The notes below the pieces were generated by a model. That model did no database searches. It was not told the origin of the DNA and saw nothing but the letters and a program-made list of their open reading frames with translations. 64,000 nucleotides of DNA from CALRQJ02 sp943370285. GTDB taxonomy: Bacteria; Bacteroidota; Bacteroidia; Chitinophagales; Chitinophagaceae. Position 1 is the first letter of the stretch; each line of letters opens with the position of its first letter. Positions 38,488 to 46,970 of this stretch are shown piece after piece. A program made the position numbers and the translations under genes. The stretch is taken from positions 1 to 64,000 of the forward strand of contig CALRQJ020000017.1 in NCBI GenBank assembly GCA_943370285.1, read 5' to 3'.

Positions 38488-39697
38488 TGTGTGCCTTTTT
38501 AATTAGTTCTTGCCCTAATTTTACCCTGTCCGCATAATTCTTAAAATTAAAAGACTTTCCTCCATTAAAGCATTCTTTCATAACATCGTTTACGGCTTTT
38601 GGTCCAAGAGTTTTTGCAACATTTCCAGTAAAAAGTTCATTGATATTGTCAATAATTGAATTAAGGTCATCTCCTTTATAGCTGTTGATATATTCTTGAA
38701 CTTTAGATTGCTCAAATTCCACCATTTTATTATCTAAAGCCATTCCTGTCAAGCCTTCAAAAGATTGCTTTGCCCCATTGGCATCTGTAAAACCTCCTGA
38801 AAGTTTCCCGTCAGCCAATAAATCTTTAGCATTTTTCATATTATGAGAAAACAAAAACTTGTTTCCACCTTTCAAAAAAGCCTCTGTGTTGTCTTTTATT
38901 ACCCATAAATTAGGTGTTTCAGTAGCACCAACTGCGTTTAATCCTGTTACCAATTGAGCTGCACCGAACCACTTAGAACGATAACCTTTTGCATCTGCTT
39001 GACTTTGAGCCCATCCATAATAAGCATTTCTTTGATAAACAGTTTGGAAAGCATCTGACCTTAAATGCTGTGTACTATACGAAGCTGCTGAATTAAATGT
39101 CTTACTATCGTAAGCCCCTAAAGTAGAATACCATTGTGTGGCTTTTAATGTAAACCATGGATTTAGTTTTTTATATGACGGCACGGGTTCTCTACCATCA
39201 GCATCAAAGAACATTATTGGGTTATTAGCCATCGCAGAGTATGGCGACCATTGTGGGTATTTGCTTGCTAACGGGTCAACAACATGCCATCTTCCTATCT
39301 GTCCATCATACATCCTTGCACCATAATCCAACCACTTTAATCCACTACCATCAGAGAACTCTTCTTTTTGTTCTTCTTTGCCGTTGTATTTGAGCATATT
39401 CCTCACTGCGTTCGGAATGACGGTTGCTTTTGAACTTATCCCCGCCATCGTCAATCCGAACGGATAGTAATGTGTTTCTTCTACTAATGGGCCACGGGTA
39501 TGAGTCACTTGAAAGTTATCAAAGAACGCTGCAATATTGGGTGTTTCATTGCTGGTGTAAATATATAAAAATCCATTGGTCGTTATGACACGGTTGGTTA
39601 TAATATGTGTTAAAAATTCTTCGTTATTACCTACTTGCTCAAAGCCGCTGTTGTTGCCGTGATTGGTAATAACGGGTTTAAATAATGATGGTTGCAA
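38480..39697 (-). CDS. RHS tip toxin, module C, unknown activity
   Basis: Longest open RHS frame of the array, 405 residues, because it has no frame-breaking palindrome: FKPVITNHGNNSGFEQVG runs unbroken through ETPNIAAFFDNFQVTHTRGP to YYPFGLTM. The listed start is TTG, so it has no firm start codon. A second palindromic element gives TVIPNAVRNMLKY in frame. The core ends at FFDADGRE near residue 170. The remaining 235 residues, with Ala/Tyr/Gln-rich and helical stretches (QAFQTVYQRNAYYGWAQS-like), match no toxin family I know. The partner is a membrane protein. Confidence 0.75.
   Translation of the reverse strand: MQPSLFKPVITNHGNNSGFEQVGNNEEFLTHIITNRVITTNGFLYIYTSNETPNIAAFFDNFQVTHTRGPLVEETHYYPFGLTMAGISSKATVIPNAVRNMLKYNGKEEQKEEFSDGSGLKWLDYGARMYDGQIGRWHVVDPLASKYPQWSPYSAMANNPIMFFDADGREPVPSYKKLNPWFTLKATQWYSTLGAYDSKTFNSAASYSTQHLRSDAFQTVYQRNAYYGWAQSQADAKGYRSKWFGAAQLVTGLNAVGATETPNLWVIKDNTEAFLKGGNKFLFSHNMKNAKDLLADGKLSGGFTDANGAKQSFEGLTGMALDNKMVEFEQSKVQEYINSYKGDDLNSIIDNINELFTGNVAKTLGPKAVNDVMKECFNGGKSFNFKNYADRVKLGQELIKKAHNE
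39398..39421. repeat. in-frame imperfect palindrome in RHS core (C)
   Basis: ATTCC..GGAAT-armed element reading ATTCCTCACTGCGTTCGGAA then TGAC, inserted right after the SSKA codons and translated as VIPNAVRN. Equivalent elements sit at the same place in modules G and J. Confidence 0.75.
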
Positions 39698-39745
39698 GCT
39701 TATTGCTAGTGTCGCTAGGATTACGCAATTGAATCGTTAATGAGA

Positions 39746-39783
39746 CCCTCAGAACGACTAAAAGCCCCTATGGGGCTTATAGC
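39746..39783 (-). terminator. terminator after module D
   Basis: Minus strand AAGCCCC ATA GGGGCTT followed by TT, a strong short hairpin between the module D immunity gene and the module C frame. Confidence 0.65.
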
Positions 39784-39807
39784 GACTAGATACAAATTTA
39801 TTTTATC

Positions 39808-40194
39808 CTACACCGGATGATTTAATCGTAAAATCAGAAAAAATGACACTAAAAGTAGAATTGGGATTAAACCTGTAATCAGAGCCCAAAGTCTTCTTTT
39901 GCCAACACTTTTAGAATTAAAGCTATTAATATATAGATCCATTCTTTCTTTTGTATAATATCTATAGTTCAGGATAATAATAAATATATATATAATAATT
40001 GTTACTAATTTATTTCTAGATAAAAAAGTAAAAAAAGATGCCTTAAAATACTCGTTAATAATCAAAACAAAAAGCAATAATGCGAGACTTTGATAGATAA
40101 CTATGACCAACTTAGCATGGAAATAGGGGTCAATTCGTTTTTGCTTTAAGTAATGTTTATAAGAACTTGCAAAGATATTATCGAAAAAAATCAT
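39808..40194 (-). CDS. membrane protein, probable immunity of module D
   Basis: 128 residues with three predicted membrane segments (LVIVIYQSLALLLFVLII, LVTIIIYIFIIILNYRYY, LWALITGLIPILLLVSFFLI). It starts 17 bp after the module D tip. No family recognised; its position marks it as the immunity gene. Confidence 0.65.
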   Translation of the reverse strand: MIFFDNIFASSYKHYLKQKRIDPYFHAKLVIVIYQSLALLLFVLIINEYFKASFFTFLSRNKLVTIIIYIFIIILNYRYYTKERMDLYINSFNSKSVGKRRLWALITGLIPILLLVSFFLILRLNHPV

Positions 40195-40211
40195 TTTAAT
40201 ATGAATTAAAG

Positions 40212-40943
40212 TTAAAACGCTGGTTTGGTATATTGTGTTGGAACTCCACTTTTTGCAGCTGTTTCTTGGATAGTTTCAGAAATCCCTTTTCCATTATTTA
40301 AACCCATACAAACCAAATTTGCAACAAATATGAATGGAGCAGTTACTGGCAAAGCCACAGATACATAAAGTAATGCTGCATCAACTCCATGTTTCATTTG
40401 TACGCCATTTGCAGCAGCATCAACAACTGTTAACAGAGCACCTGCACCTGCTAAAGTTGAACTCGCCTTTTTTGCAAAATTCTCTACTACTTTAGCCTTT
40501 CCGAATTTCCCTCCTAATTCCATGCTCTTTAGTGCTGTATTATCAACAGCATCTAAGATTGTTTTTGTGGCCTCTATCCCTTTAGATAAATCATTATCTG
40601 TTGAAAAAGACTGTTGCGGAGAACTTTCTGGTTCAGTTGAGTGTGCAGCAGTATTAGTTGATTTACCATCTTCTAACCTTGTAGATGTTCCATTATCATT
40701 TAATTGGTAAGCTGTTCTTTTATCAGTATCATTTTTATACCCATTTTGAATAATTCCAGTTTTGCCTATATACTCAACGTCGGTATTTTTTTGTTTACCA
40801 TTTTGGTTTTGACCTTGTGAAGTCGCCCAATCTAAAGCACTTTTTTGGTCAACAACTTTATCAACCCAATCCACATGTAAATCTCCATACATATCTCTAT
40901 ACTTGAGCCAATCAATAGCTCTCATACCATCTGGGTCAACCAA
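40212..40943 (-). CDS. RHS tip toxin, module D (frameshifted from its core)
   Basis: 243 residues beginning at the core junction VDPDGMRAIDW. The first half is polar and Asn/Gln/Thr-rich. The second half has hydrophobic stretches (STLAGAGALLTVVDAAANG, AALLYVSVALPVTAPFIFVA), which would suit a membrane-inserting toxin, and the partner is a membrane protein. Its core lies upstream in another frame: an extra G near 40947 separates NPLRF from VDPDGM. In its present form it would not be made as an RHS fusion. Confidence 0.6.
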   Translation of the reverse strand: MVDPDGMRAIDWLKYRDMYGDLHVDWVDKVVDQKSALDWATSQGQNQNGKQKNTDVEYIGKTGIIQNGYKNDTDKRTAYQLNDNGTSTRLEDGKSTNTAAHSTEPESSPQQSFSTDNDLSKGIEATKTILDAVDNTALKSMELGGKFGKAKVVENFAKKASSTLAGAGALLTVVDAAANGVQMKHGVDAALLYVSVALPVTAPFIFVANLVCMGLNNGKGISETIQETAAKSGVPTQYTKPAF

Positions 40944-41235
40944 ATCTTAGTGGGTTATCAAAAGCATAATTATATGGCGACCACCTTCTCATTTTATCTG
41001 CAAGTGGGTCTATTGCCATCCATCTCCCTGTCTGGTTATCATACATCCTCGCTACATAATCCAACCATTCTAATCCACTACCATCGCTGAACTCTTCCCT
41101 TTGTTCTTCCTTACCATTGTATTTGAGTTTGTTGCTTGGGGATGTTGTAGCAGCCTTGCTACTTATTCCGCTCATTGTCAATCCGAACGGATAGTAATGA
41201 GACTCTTCCACTAGTGGGCCACGGGTATGGGTCAC
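40936..41235 (-). CDS. RHS core fragment of module D
   Basis: 99 residues: THTRGPLVEESHYYPFGLTM, YNGKEEQREEFSDGSGLEW, YVARMYDNQTGRWMAIDPLA, ending NPLRFG and a stop created by a one-base insertion. It overlaps the module D tip frame by 8 nt. It is the 5' half of a broken gene. Confidence 0.7.
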   Translation of the reverse strand: MTHTRGPLVEESHYYPFGLTMSGISSKAATTSPSNKLKYNGKEEQREEFSDGSGLEWLDYVARMYDNQTGRWMAIDPLADKMRRWSPYNYAFDNPLRFG

Positions 41236-41495
41236 CTGAAGGTTATCAAAGAACCTGCCTACCGGCAGGCAGGCGCTGCAATGTTTGGTGTTTCATTGCT
41301 GGTGTAAATATATAAAAATCCGGTAGTGGTTATGGCACGGTTGGTTATAGTATGTGTTAAAAATTCTTCATTATTTCCTACTTGCTCAAAGCCGCTGTTG
41401 TTGCCATCGTTGGTGATAAACGGTTTAATTAATAGTAGTTGGAAGTTTAATGCTGGGGTCTCATAGCTGTGCTGCTATGGCATTTATGGAGACCC
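41236..41495 (-). repeat. module D leader with hairpin
   Basis: Minus strand: hairpin at 41455-41495 (GGGTCTCCATAA..ATGAGACCCC), then ALNFQLLLIKPFITNDGNN into the common RHS core segment. The 20-bp palindrome at 41255-41274 breaks the frame. Confidence 0.85.
41255..41274. repeat. 20-bp palindrome inserted in RHS core (D)
   Basis: Same sequence and same insertion point as at 36876. Confidence 0.85.
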
Positions 41496-41558
41496 AATCA
41501 GGAATAGAAAATAAGAATTAACAATTGGTTCGTGAGGAGTGCGAAGAAATTATAAAAC

Positions 41559-41627
41559 CTTTACAAATTTTAAACCACCTTATTAAATCCTTAACTTAAT
41601 GACGTTGCCCCAGCAAGACAAAATCTC
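41559..41627. repeat. diverged leader-like repeat, copy 1
   Basis: About 65 bp (AAACCTTTACAAATTTTAAA .. GCCCCAGCAAGACAAAATC) matching 45505-45575 at most positions. It ends in the same CCCCAGCAAGAC seen beside the hairpins, so it is probably an older, decayed leader. The rest of 41496-41692 shows nothing but a weak hairpin near 41655. Confidence 0.65.
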
Positions 41628-41692
41628 TCAACTAAGTAAAATAGAAAAGCACCGAGAGGGAGCTTTGTTAGTTTTAATTTCCTAAAGTAGAA

Positions 41693-42172
41693 TCAAAGTT
41701 TATTTGATAAGGCTTTTAAATTGCTCTTAAAATATTTCAATGAAAGCATATCCCCAAGTGATAAAATTAGAATTTGATAAATAGACAACCCAATAATATG
41801 AACGATATAATCTGTTAGTAAATTATTCATTTCATTTTTCTGAAGAAAATGTTGAATAACATTAAATAACCCAGATAATGATGTACTTAACTCAATGGCT
41901 ATATCCAGAGCGTACATGTTCTTATCAAAGGTTATACATAAGAGTACAATTGCGTAAATAAGAGGCCCCCCCCATAATACTCTTTTATTTAAGAAAGAAG
42001 ATAGAATAAAAACCATAACACAATAAATGAGAGGTAATAAAAAATACTCACTTATGCTTTTTTTAAAACCTATAGAAACATAATTTATTAGAAAAAAGAA
42101 AAAAAAGTTAACCGCCAAAAATATTCCCAAGCAAATAAGCGAAAAGCTTAAATTGTTTTTAAGGTTGCTCAT
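41693..42172 (-). CDS. membrane protein, probable immunity of module E
   Basis: 159 residues with four predicted membrane segments (LICLGIFLAVNFFFFFLI, LLPLIYCVMVFILSSFL, LIYAIVLLCITFDKN, IIGLSIYQILILSLGDM). It lies 2 bp past the module E toxin stop. No family recognised. Confidence 0.7.
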   Translation of the reverse strand: MSNLKNNLSFSLICLGIFLAVNFFFFFLINYVSIGFKKSISEYFLLPLIYCVMVFILSSFLNKRVLWGGPLIYAIVLLCITFDKNMYALDIAIELSTSLSGLFNVIQHFLQKNEMNNLLTDYIVHIIGLSIYQILILSLGDMLSLKYFKSNLKALSNKL

Positions 42173-42174
42173 AA

Positions 42175-43119
42175 TTATCTTCTTTTTTCTTGGTATTTCT
42201 TGTATTCTTTTGCATTTGAAAGTCCAGGATTTCCACTGCCAAAGAGACCTTCTATATAATCAGAAATATGTCTTAAACCAGTTTTTGACATATCTATATG
42301 ACCAGGTATATTATCAGTAGCAGATTTTGCACCGTTATAATATTTAAGCTCAATACCAGATGAACTTAAGCCTCCAGAACCTTTTGCAGCTGTGCTTTGA
42401 TGAGGATCAGAAAAACTTCTATCATCCCAACTTGCCGTATATTTATTTGCCGCATCACTGTTTGCAAAACCTGCAAACCTGCCTTTGAAATCTTTATTAT
42501 CAGTTTCTAAAACTGTAACATCCTTTTGAACTTGACCAATATCAAAACCCATAGCTACCAATCCATCTTCAACCATTTTCTCAACCAACCTTCCTTCCAG
42601 CCTTGTTAAATATCCGCCTTGTTTATCGCCTTCAATCCAACGTGATTGAGATATTCCGTCCTGATAAAATCCATTAACTGAATTGCCTTCGCCTGGCTTA
42701 TACTCCTCTGAAAATGTTCCATCTGCTTTTCTATTTACAGTATATGTTCCATTGCCTAATGGTCCATAATTATCTGCTTCATTATTTATTGTTGAAGTGC
42801 CTGTTAGTTTATTGTCTTTATCGTAGGTATTGGTAATTATTACAGCTTCAAGTCCTTCTAATTCGATTGCGTTGATTACTCTATTTTCTGAAAAAGCGTA
42901 TGTAGAATTATAGACGTACTTATCAGCAAGTGGATCTATCTGCGTAAATCGGCCTATTTGAGGATCGTGCTGACGATACTTAAATTCATAAAAATCAACA
43001 TCGAATGCATCATTAAATTCCTGGCCCTGAAATTTGATTTTATTTTCAAGATTCCCCGCTGCCTTACTACTTATCCCCGCCATTGTCAATCCGAACGGAT
43101 AATAATGTGTCTCTTCCAC
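42175..43119 (-). CDS. RHS tip toxin, module E, unknown activity
   Basis: 314 residues from a GTG inside the core (PLVEETHYYPFGLTMAGISS). The core is open further upstream because this copy has no 20-bp palindrome, but no ATG or GTG start is available there before a stop. The core reads FYEFKYRQHDPQIGRFTQID and ends near ENRVINAIELEGLEAV, a variant junction. The last 200 residues are polar with Gly-rich segments (YGPLGNGTYTVNRKADG) and end basic (NAKEYKKYQEKRR). A GHIDMSKTGLRH stretch could hold catalytic residues, but I cannot name a family. Confidence 0.7.
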   Translation of the reverse strand: MEETHYYPFGLTMAGISSKAAGNLENKIKFQGQEFNDAFDVDFYEFKYRQHDPQIGRFTQIDPLADKYVYNSTYAFSENRVINAIELEGLEAVIITNTYDKDNKLTGTSTINNEADNYGPLGNGTYTVNRKADGTFSEEYKPGEGNSVNGFYQDGISQSRWIEGDKQGGYLTRLEGRLVEKMVEDGLVAMGFDIGQVQKDVTVLETDNKDFKGRFAGFANSDAANKYTASWDDRSFSDPHQSTAAKGSGGLSSSGIELKYYNGAKSATDNIPGHIDMSKTGLRHISDYIEGLFGSGNPGLSNAKEYKKYQEKRR

Positions 43120-43388
43120 TAGCGGACCACGAGTGTGTGTTACTTGAAGGTTATCAAAGAACGCAGCAATGTTGGGTGTTTCATTGCTGGTGTAAATATA
43201 TAAAAATCCGTTAGTGGTTATGGCACGGTTGGTAATAGTATGTGTTAAAAATTTTTCATTATTTCCTACTTGCTCAAAGCCGCTGTTATTGCCATCGTTG
43301 GTAATAACCGATTTAAATTAATGGTTATTGTAAATTTAATGCCGGGTCCATTGGCTTACTGACCTGGCTTGTTAGGGAAACTCCAGCA
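43120..43388 (-). repeat. module E leader, degenerate hairpin
   Basis: Common RHS core segment (NNSGFEQVGNNEKFLTHT and onwards) joined without the palindrome, preceded by a decayed hairpin at 43341-43388 in which the right arm is changed. 43389-43610 holds the 20-bp repeat (43438-43457) and a terminator. Confidence 0.8.
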
Positions 43389-43437
43389 GGACTAAGTTGT
43401 TTCCAAACTCATTTATGATTTTCTTTTTCAGCAGGAG

Positions 43438-43457
43438 ATGAAGCAAAAACTGGCTCA
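43438..43457. repeat. 20-bp direct repeat, copy 2
   Basis: Identical to 35512-35531, in the same position between a terminator and a leader. Confidence 0.8.
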
Positions 43458-43496
43458 GGTACTTTTAGGATAACTTATCTAAACAAGGCATAAGCT

Positions 43497-43534
43497 AAAA
43501 AGCCATCTGCTAATTTGATAACCGATGGCTTTTA
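43497..43534 (-). terminator. terminator after module F
   Basis: AAAAAGCCATC / GATGGCTTTT stem. On the minus strand the stem ends in a T-run, 75 bp past the module F immunity stop. Confidence 0.65.
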
Positions 43535-43610
43535 TATTTAACCTGCTTAAACTCGCTATAGTTGGAGGTGAAGAACAACAATTGTAAATAACATAACAAT
43601 AAAATTATTA

Positions 43611-43901
43611 TCAACTCGGAGCTTGTTGTTCACTTATTGCCCTTAAAACGGTAGCTAATCTATCTAAATCACTATATGTAAAAACTTCTTTTTCTACAAT
43701 AGATTTTTTCAAATAATTTATATCATCTTTTAGTGACCCTACTACAATTTCGGGTGGGTTCTTAAAATCATTCCACTTATCGGCTGAAATTAGCCAATAC
43801 TCATCCGTGCTAAAATTAAAATATTGTAAATGGTCCTTTTCTAACTTATCAATTATTAGCTTAAAGAGGATTTCAATTTCATTAATTGTAATACTTGACA
43901 T
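43611..43901 (-). CDS. probable immunity protein, module F
   Basis: 96 residues, acidic and soluble, without signal or membrane segment. It starts 16 bp past the module F toxin stop. EYWLISADKWNDFKNPPEIV and a helical end (YSDLDRLATVLRAISEQ) are typical of small barnstar- or SMI1-like immunity folds, but I cannot assign one. Confidence 0.6.
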   Translation of the reverse strand: MSSITINEIEILFKLIIDKLEKDHLQYFNFSTDEYWLISADKWNDFKNPPEIVVGSLKDDINYLKKSIVEKEVFTYSDLDRLATVLRAISEQQAPS

Positions 43902-43917
43902 TAATTTAAGTTATTAT

Positions 43918-44655
43918 TTAAGGATTTAGATTTTCTAATTTTTTTAAAAATTGTTGTAGCTGTTGATTAGCCTTCTCCAATTCGCCCTTATTTTTATTTA
44001 TTTGTTTTTCTAAAGACTTAATCCGGCCATCAATTTTTTGTTTACGCAATTCTTGACTAACATTCTTTAATTCTCCATTATTGTCGTACTTATCTGGATC
44101 TTTCTTATAATCATCAAGTTTTTGTTCATGCTCCTTTACGTTCTTTTCCAACGACTTTACAGATTTTTCTAATGATTTAATTTCACCCTTTAATTTATCT
44201 TTTGCAGTTTCTTCATTAGATTGGCTTTTAAGCGTAAGTGGTACTAGTGAACGGGCAACAGTAGCATCTCTTAAAGCTATTGGCATCCTTGAAGCAGCAG
44301 ATGGAGTGCCCTGTCTTTGAACCCATTTAACTACCCAAAGTAGAGATCTTCCCCCTCGTATAACCCATGGATTTCTTCCATCAGGGTCGTCATGTAAAAT
44401 AGGATTATTAAATCCAAAATGATAAGGAGAAAAATTCTCCTGATTCACTTCTGTTTCAGGGTCAGTTTGTATAAATCTTCCTATTTGCTGGTCATAAGTT
44501 CTTGCATTGAAATCGTAAACTTCTAAACCACTTGCATCTCTGAACTCTTTGTTTTGTATTTCATTTCCGTTGAAGCCTCTTTTATTTCCACATCCACAAC
44601 TTGCATCATTACCACCTGCACTTACAGCCCTTGAAGAAATCCCTGCCATTGTCAA
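43918..44655 (-). CDS. RHS tip toxin, module F, coiled-coil type
   Basis: 245 residues starting at the ATG in GLTMAGISSRA. The core is NGNEIQNKEFRDASGLEVYD, FNARTYDQQIGRFIQTDPET and the junction HDDPDGRNPW. The tip is short: about 60 basic residues, then a 90-residue Lys/Glu-rich coiled coil (IKSLEKSVKSLEKNVKEHEQ, SLEKQINKNKGELEKANQQ). There is no enzyme motif I can see. A Cys-rich stretch (DASCGCGNK) replaces the usual linker. Confidence 0.65.
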   Translation of the reverse strand: MTMAGISSRAVSAGGNDASCGCGNKRGFNGNEIQNKEFRDASGLEVYDFNARTYDQQIGRFIQTDPETEVNQENFSPYHFGFNNPILHDDPDGRNPWVIRGGRSLLWVVKWVQRQGTPSAASRMPIALRDATVARSLVPLTLKSQSNEETAKDKLKGEIKSLEKSVKSLEKNVKEHEQKLDDYKKDPDKYDNNGELKNVSQELRKQKIDGRIKSLEKQINKNKGELEKANQQLQQFLKKLENLNP

Positions 44656-44971
44656 TCCGAACGGATAGTAATGCGTTTCTTCTACTAGTGGACCTCGGGT
44701 ATGGATTACCTGAAGGTTATCAAAGAACCTGCCTACCGGCAGGCAGGCGCTTCAATGTTTGGTGTTTCATTGCTGGTGTAAATATATAAAAATCCGTTGG
44801 TGGTTATTGCACGGGTGGTTATAGTATGTGTTAAAAATTCTTCATTATCGCCTACTTGCTCAAAGCCACTGTTGTTGCCATCGTTAGTAATAACCGGTTT
44901 AATTATTGGTAGTTGGAAGTTTAATGCCGGGACCCCATAGCTGAGCTGCTAAGGCAATGCATGGAGACCCC
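44656..44971 (-). repeat. module F leader with hairpin
   Basis: Hairpin at 44929-44971, then leader and common core, with VIHTRGPLVEETHYYPFG where other copies have VTHTRGP. The frame is broken by the palindrome at 44729-44748. Confidence 0.85.
44729..44748. repeat. 20-bp palindrome inserted in RHS core (F)
   Basis: Same 20-bp sequence and insertion point as in A, D, G and I; the base after it differs (GCTTCAAT). Confidence 0.85.
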
Positions 44972-45019
44972 TGCAAGACAAGGAGAAACCTCTTATCTCA
45001 TTATTTTTTTTGAAACTAA

Positions 45020-45313
45020 CTATTTTGATGCGACGTCAGTTACTGCATCTGTTAAAACGATATTGCCTATTATAAATCCAACTTTTAATAGTACAGAAAA
45101 ACACCACACATTAGATAGACCAGATATACGAATCGGCAATTCGTTCTGGATAATATTAACTAACTCTATTTGAGATCTTTCACCCAAATATTTGATTTGA
45201 GTAGTATCTAATTTATTTGCCCAAGCAATCATTGCATGTCGTAAATCAATAGCACTTATTTGATTTATATAAGTACCCCCTTTAAATTCCATTATAAATG
45301 TGAAAGTATGCAT
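45020..45313 (-). CDS. probable orphan immunity protein
   Basis: 97 residues. It follows the decayed toxin remnant at 45341 by 27 bp on the same strand, so it is the immunity gene of a module whose toxin has been lost. The N-terminal FIMEFKGGTYINQISAIDLR and a C-terminal hydrophobic stretch (WCFSVLLKVGFIIGNIVL) are visible. No family recognised. Its retention would protect against relatives that still use the toxin. Confidence 0.5.
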   Translation of the reverse strand: MHTFTFIMEFKGGTYINQISAIDLRHAMIAWANKLDTTQIKYLGERSQIELVNIIQNELPIRISGLSNVWCFSVLLKVGFIIGNIVLTDAVTDVASK

Positions 45314-45340
45314 AATTAGTTGCTTCCTTTTGCCCTTTAA

Positions 45341-45505
45341 CTATGATTCTCCCCTGTATTTTCCATTTTCTTCTTCTCGTGTTTCATTAAGGTTTCTAAT
45401 TTTTCCAACTCTTTTTTTCATCCTTTGTTTTATTTGCTTTACTTTCTAAGGCATCTCTTTTTGACTTTGCTTCAACAAAAAACATAGGAACACCAAGCAA
45501 GTATA
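45341..45505 (-). pseudogene. toxin tip remnant between modules F and G
   Basis: Minus strand codes GVPMFFVEAKSKRDALESKA, then after a one-base frameshift in an A-run ELEKLETLMKHEKKKMENTG and a stop at 45341. The RHS core and most of the tip are gone; the sequence upstream is the diverged leader repeat. Confidence 0.55.
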
Positions 45506-45575
45506 AAACCTTTACTAATTTTAAACCGGCTTATTAAATCCTTAATTCAATGACATTGCCCCAGCAGGACTAAAA
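45505..45575. repeat. diverged leader-like repeat, copy 2
   Basis: Partner of 41559-41627, ending GCCCCAGCAGGACTAAA. It stands directly upstream (minus strand) of the toxin remnant, the position of a module leader. Confidence 0.65.
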
Positions 45576-45600
45576 AAAGTTAGCGAAGGGGTTTGAGCTA

Positions 45601-46083
45601 TTAATTGCAGTTTAGCTCTTTGAACCGCTTACGAGCTAAATCATAAACCGACAAATTGATAAACTCTACTTCAATATCATGTTGTTTTTGCGGCTTGTTT
45701 TTATAAATTCCTGATTTTTCTTCAAATATTAATCTTAAAGAAGCACAATTTGTTACTTTATTGATTATAAGTTTTCGTAAAGGCAATGGACTGTGGAAAG
45801 AAGAAAGAATTCCTGCATTTTGATAATCAAACTGAATCTCTTTAAGAAATGAAGGAAGTTGACCTACTGAGACAGCGTTATTTATAGAATCTGCATGTTT
45901 ATCTACAAAAAAATCTAAAGGAGATTTGTCTATATTATTTATCAAATTCGTATCAATAACAATTGTATGTTCTTCATTAACAGAATCACCTGCAAACTTT
46001 TTTTCTTCTTTAGATTTAGGCATACAGCTTAATGCAACTATAATGGCGAATAACATAACATTTATTTTGTATCTCATTGTCAT
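45601..46083 (-). CDS. lipoprotein, probable immunity of module G
   Basis: 160 residues with a lipoprotein signal peptide: YKINVMLFAIIVALSC, the Cys being the lipidation site, followed by a charged MPKSKEEKK stretch. It should be anchored in a membrane facing the periplasm. Its start overlaps the toxin stop by one base. A periplasmic partner fits a protease toxin that acts outside the cytoplasm. No family recognised. Confidence 0.7.
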   Translation of the reverse strand: MTMRYKINVMLFAIIVALSCMPKSKEEKKFAGDSVNEEHTIVIDTNLINNIDKSPLDFFVDKHADSINNAVSVGQLPSFLKEIQFDYQNAGILSSFHSPLPLRKLIINKVTNCASLRLIFEEKSGIYKNKPQKQHDIEVEFINLSVYDLARKRFKELNCN

Positions 46084-46970
46084 CAGTTTATTGCTATTTG
46101 TAACTTACCGTGTGTATATGGCATTTTATCCTTACCTCCTAGTTCTTTTACTGCCCTATTATTAGCATCGGTTTCAGCATCTTTCGGCATCTTTTTATTT
46201 ACCTCTGCGAAAGCATTGTTATATATAGACTGAATATATTGGGCTTTTGTTATGCCTTTGACTGCATCTGGATTTTCTGCCTTGACTTTATCATACTGTT
46301 TATCAGCCTGATTTAAAACATCATCAATTTTTCCTGTAAAGGTTATTGCTTTAGTCTTTCCATTATTAGTAGTCTTCCCAAATCCGCTATTAACTGTAAT
46401 CGACGACTTAAAGGCTTCTTCAATTTGATCACCATGAGCCTTTTCATGAGCAGACACTTCTTTTGCTAAACCTGGATTCTTTCTATCAAGACTCCATCCA
46501 GCCTGTAATTGCGGATTGATAAATTCATTAACGGTTAACTTAACATCGTATTTACCACTACTATTCTTTGAGTAAGTTATTCCTTGAGATCCCTTATATA
46601 TTCCAGTTACTCCTAAATCATGTATTGTATTCGGGTTGAAGGGTAGTTGAAGTGTCTTGCCATCTCCTGTAGCATATTGTTGAGGAGTTCTTGTAACAAC
46701 AACTTCTTTACCATCAGGGTCAATATGAATAACTGGATTATTAAGAACATATACAAATGGAGAAATTGAAAAGTACTTATCAGCCAAAGGATCTAAAACC
46801 ATCCACCTACCAATCTGCCCATCATACATCCTCGCCCCATAATCCAACCATTCCAATCCAGAACCATCGCTAAACTCTTGTCTTTGTTCTTCCTTGCCAT
46901 TGTATTTGAGCAGATTCCTCACTGCGTTCGGAATGACAGCAGCTTTTGAACTTATCCCCGCCATCGTCAA
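46083..46970 (-). CDS. RHS tip toxin, module G: HExxH metalloprotease-like
   Basis: 295 residues from the ATG in GLTMAGISSKA. A palindromic element adds VIPNAVRNLLKY in frame. The core is YNGKEEQRQEFSDGSGLEW, YGARMYDGQIGRWMVLDPLA, and the junction is VIHIDPDGKE. The tip carries AKEVSAHEKAHGDQIEEAF, whose HEKAH fits the HExxH zinc motif, with a downstream acidic residue as possible third ligand. A zincin that cleaves an envelope protein is the best guess; the lipoprotein immunity supports a periplasmic site of action. Confidence 0.72.
   Translation of the reverse strand: MTMAGISSKAAVIPNAVRNLLKYNGKEEQRQEFSDGSGLEWLDYGARMYDGQIGRWMVLDPLADKYFSISPFVYVLNNPVIHIDPDGKEVVVTRTPQQYATGDGKTLQLPFNPNTIHDLGVTGIYKGSQGITYSKNSSGKYDVKLTVNEFINPQLQAGWSLDRKNPGLAKEVSAHEKAHGDQIEEAFKSSITVNSGFGKTTNNGKTKAITFTGKIDDVLNQADKQYDKVKAENPDAVKGITKAQYIQSIYNNAFAEVNKKMPKDAETDANNRAVKELGGKDKMPYTHGKLQIAIN
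46914..46937. repeat. in-frame imperfect palindrome in RHS core (G)
   Basis: Identical to 39398-39421 over 24 bp and inserted at the same core position. Confidence 0.8.
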
